NCBI RefSeq assembly: GCF_017310015.1
Contig: NZ_CP022297.1
Span: forward strand, 3,906,001-3,970,000
Direction: 5' to 3'
Length of the DNA stretch: 64,000 nt
From: Marinobacterium iners
GTDB taxonomy: Bacteria; Pseudomonadota; Gammaproteobacteria; Pseudomonadales; Balneatricaceae
The position numbers and the translations under genes were made by a program. A model generated the notes under the pieces. The model did no database searches, was not told where the DNA came from, and worked only from the letters and a program-made list of their open reading frames with translations. Every line of letters begins with the position of its first letter. Position 1 is the first letter of the stretch. This document shows, piece by piece, positions 62,383 through 64,000 of this stretch.

Positions 62383-63519
62383 TTAGCGTTTGCCAAGCCA
62401 ACTGATTGGATCGATTGAGCGACCCTGATGTCGGATGGCAAAATAGAGTCCCGTTTCCCCGTTACCGCCGCTGCTGCCCGCCAGAGCAACTGCCTCTCCG
62501 GTACCAACCCATTCGCCCGGCTCTCGCAGCAGGCTGTCGTTGTGACCGTAGAGGGACAGGTAACCACCTCCGTGATCCAGGATCAAGACCAGTCCATAGC
62601 CCCGCAACCAGTCTGCAAATACAACCCGTCCATGGTGTACCGCCTTGACCCGAGTACCTGCCTGAGCAGCAATCAGCATGCCTTCGTAGCTGACATTGTC
62701 AACCTGACTGCCAAAGGGCCTCCTCACAGAGCCACTGAGCGGCCAGTCCAGCTTGCCCTTGCGTTGGCTGAACTGAAGGCCGTCTGTCTGCAGTCTGATC
62801 TTCTCGAGTGACCGACGAATCTCGGCCAGAACCGACTCCAGCTGTTTCTGATCCTGCTGCAGCTTACCCAGTTTTGACTGCTCTTCCTGCAGACTTCGCT
62901 GCAGTCGAGCCAGAGCGCTGGCCTGCCCGGTACGGGCCTGCTTCAACGCTTCCCGTCGCTGTACCAACGCATCACGGGTCGTTATCAAATCGGTATCGGC
63001 ACGCGCAATCTCGCTGCGTGTTTGCTCCAGCTGTTCAAGCTGTTGCCTGAACTGCTCCAACTGACTGGCAAGCCCTGAACTGACACTATCATAATAGCGC
63101 AGCATGCGAGCCAGCTCTTGCGGATCCTGCTGTGACAGGATCAGCTGAACACCGGGCTGCCGCCCCAGCCGGTACTGCTCCTGCAGTAACGTTCGGATCT
63201 GGGCCTCACGCTCCTGCAGCCCGGACAGCAGACGGCTTTCATCCGCGCCCAGATTACCGCGATGCTGCTCCAACTGCTCCAGTCGCTGTTGCAGCTGATC
63301 CAGCTCGGCCGTCACTTCGCCTATCTGACGGTCAAAACGGCGCAGCTCTGACTGGGCGTTCTTGAGATCATCCTGGCGCTTGCCTACCTGCTGCTGCAAA
63401 CGCTCGATCTGCTGCTTGAGTGCCTGCAGCTGCTTTTCCGTGGCGACCGGATCCTGTGCCGCCAGCGATAGTGGCAGGCAGAGACACAGGCCGTACAGCA
63501 AACGGCGGAGTTGTCTCAA
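62383..63519 (-). CDS. envC: Murein hydrolase activator EnvC
   Basis: A 378-residue periplasmic protein. A signal peptide (LLYGLCLCLPLSLAA) is followed by a long coiled coil (about 25-250, Gln/Leu/Glu/Arg-rich) and a C-terminal LytM domain (about 270-378) with AAQAGTRVKAVHHGRVVFADWLRGYG and SLYGHN. The zinc-binding HxGxD and HxH motifs are lost, as in EnvC, so it should activate amidases rather than cut murein. FtsEX, the recruiter of EnvC, is encoded at 34-36 kb in this window. Confidence 0.93.
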   Translation of the reverse strand: MRQLRRLLYGLCLCLPLSLAAQDPVATEKQLQALKQQIERLQQQVGKRQDDLKNAQSELRRFDRQIGEVTAELDQLQQRLEQLEQHRGNLGADESRLLSGLQEREAQIRTLLQEQYRLGRQPGVQLILSQQDPQELARMLRYYDSVSSGLASQLEQFRQQLEQLEQTRSEIARADTDLITTRDALVQRREALKQARTGQASALARLQRSLQEEQSKLGKLQQDQKQLESVLAEIRRSLEKIRLQTDGLQFSQRKGKLDWPLSGSVRRPFGSQVDNVSYEGMLIAAQAGTRVKAVHHGRVVFADWLRGYGLVLILDHGGGYLSLYGHNDSLLREPGEWVGTGEAVALAGSSGGNGETGLYFAIRHQGRSIDPISWLGKR

Positions 63520-63524
63520 GATAA

Positions 63525-64000
63525 TCAGCCCAGACTGACCAGTGAGTGGCCAGTCATCTCTTTGGGCGATTCCAGCCCCATCAATGCCAGCAGTGTGGGT
63601 GCCAGATCACACAGGGCACCATCACTGAGTTTTACACTGCCTGTACGCGGTCCGTCATAGATCAGAGCAACCGGCCATGTGGTGTGCGCGGTATGGGGCT
63701 GACCACTGTCAGGATCCACCATCAACTCCACGTTTCCATGGTCGGCAGTAATCAGCGCTTCACCGTCGACCTCCTTCAGTGCTGCAAGTACGCGGGTCAG
63801 GCACTGGTCAACGGTCTCAACCGCTTGGACGGCTGCATCGAACTTGCCGGTATGACCTACCATGTCGCCATTGGCAAAATTGCATACGATCAGGTCAAAG
63901 CGACCACTGCGAATGGCATCACAGAGCTTGTCGGTCACCTCAGGCGCACTCATCTCCGGCTGCAGATCGTAGGTTGCGACCTGAGGAGACGGCACCAAAA
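63525..64000 (-). CDS. gpmI: 2,3-bisphosphoglycerate-independent phosphoglycerate mutase GpmI (3' part)
   Basis: The C-terminal 158 or so residues of a glycolytic alkaline-phosphatase-fold enzyme; the gene continues beyond the window edge. Visible are PSPQVATYDLQPEMSA, CNFANGDMVGHTG, a metal-binding ADHGNVELM and HTTWPVALI, and the end DLAPTLLALMGLE. envC follows after only 5 bases; the gpmI-envC-ctpA order is common in gammaproteobacteria. Confidence 0.96.
   Translation of the reverse strand, partial: LVPSPQVATYDLQPEMSAPEVTDKLCDAIRSGRFDLIVCNFANGDMVGHTGKFDAAVQAVETVDQCLTRVLAALKEVDGEALITADHGNVELMVDPDSGQPHTAHTTWPVALIYDGPRTGSVKLSDGALCDLAPTLLALMGLESPKEMTGHSLVSLG

Overview
The window is a chromosomal stretch of a moderately GC-rich gammaproteobacterium. 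Gene content and order (pst-phoU-ubiCA-phoBR, glnK-amtB, rpoH-ftsXEY, coaD-ferredoxin, oxyR-recG, ppk-hemB, rpmBG-radC-coaBC-dut-algC-argB-slmA, gpmI-envC-ctpA) resemble Pseudomonas and Oceanospirillales. An Oceanospirillales/Marinobacterium-like marine bacterium is my best guess, made from gene order alone. I found no rRNA, tRNA, insertion sequence, prophage or CRISPR array. Genes are densely packed, and several convergent pairs overlap at their 3' ends.

Region 1 (1-11.2 kb) is a phosphate locus. The tail of one short-type pst operon (pstA end, pstB) is followed by a second set (pstS-like, pstC, pstA, pstB, phoU) whose PstC and PstA carry large extra periplasmic domains. Then come ubiC-ubiA and phoB-phoR, with a well-placed Pho box before phoB. 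Region 2 (11.2-22 kb) holds cysZ, a quinone oxidoreductase, two small Cys-containing membrane proteins, a DUF416 gene, a TRAP permease pair without a binding protein, rep, an EAL protein with a degenerate receiver-like domain, comM and ubiK. Region 3 (22-26.5 kb) is a nitrogen island, glnK-amtB-glnK, with a sigma-54 promoter and an NtrC-type palindrome, followed by a PAS-GGDEF-EAL protein.

Region 4 (26.4-37.4 kb) holds an entericidin-like lipoprotein, astA, cpxRA divergent from a cpxP/spy-like gene across a CpxR box, an operon of DUF423-thiS-thiG-trmB-hbpS-like genes, rpoH with a possible sigma-E promoter, and ftsY-ftsE-ftsX. Region 5 (37.4-48.6 kb) holds a degenerate M16-peptidase-like protein, rsmD, a TetR regulator, coaD, a ferredoxin, DUF501, recG, oxyR, an epimerase-like protein, ppk and hemB. 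Region 6 (48.8-54.8 kb) holds elbB, a probable Rsm/Csr-type regulatory RNA, a 3-hydroxybutyrate dehydrogenase, an MJ1255-type glycosyltransferase with a PAP2 phosphatase, a hydrolase, mutM and an EamA transporter. Region 7 (54.9-64 kb) holds rpmB-rpmG, radC, coaBC-dut-algC-argB-slmA, ctpA-envC and the 3' part of gpmI.

The most interesting item is the unannotated GGA-rich transcript candidate at about 49.54-49.70 kb. It has nine GGA motifs, some in hairpin loops, and ends in a strong intrinsic terminator, so it looks like a CsrA/RsmA-sequestering RNA. No clearly novel multi-gene system (defence, secretion or biosynthetic) was found. All functional assignments rest on reading motifs and context, not on database searches.
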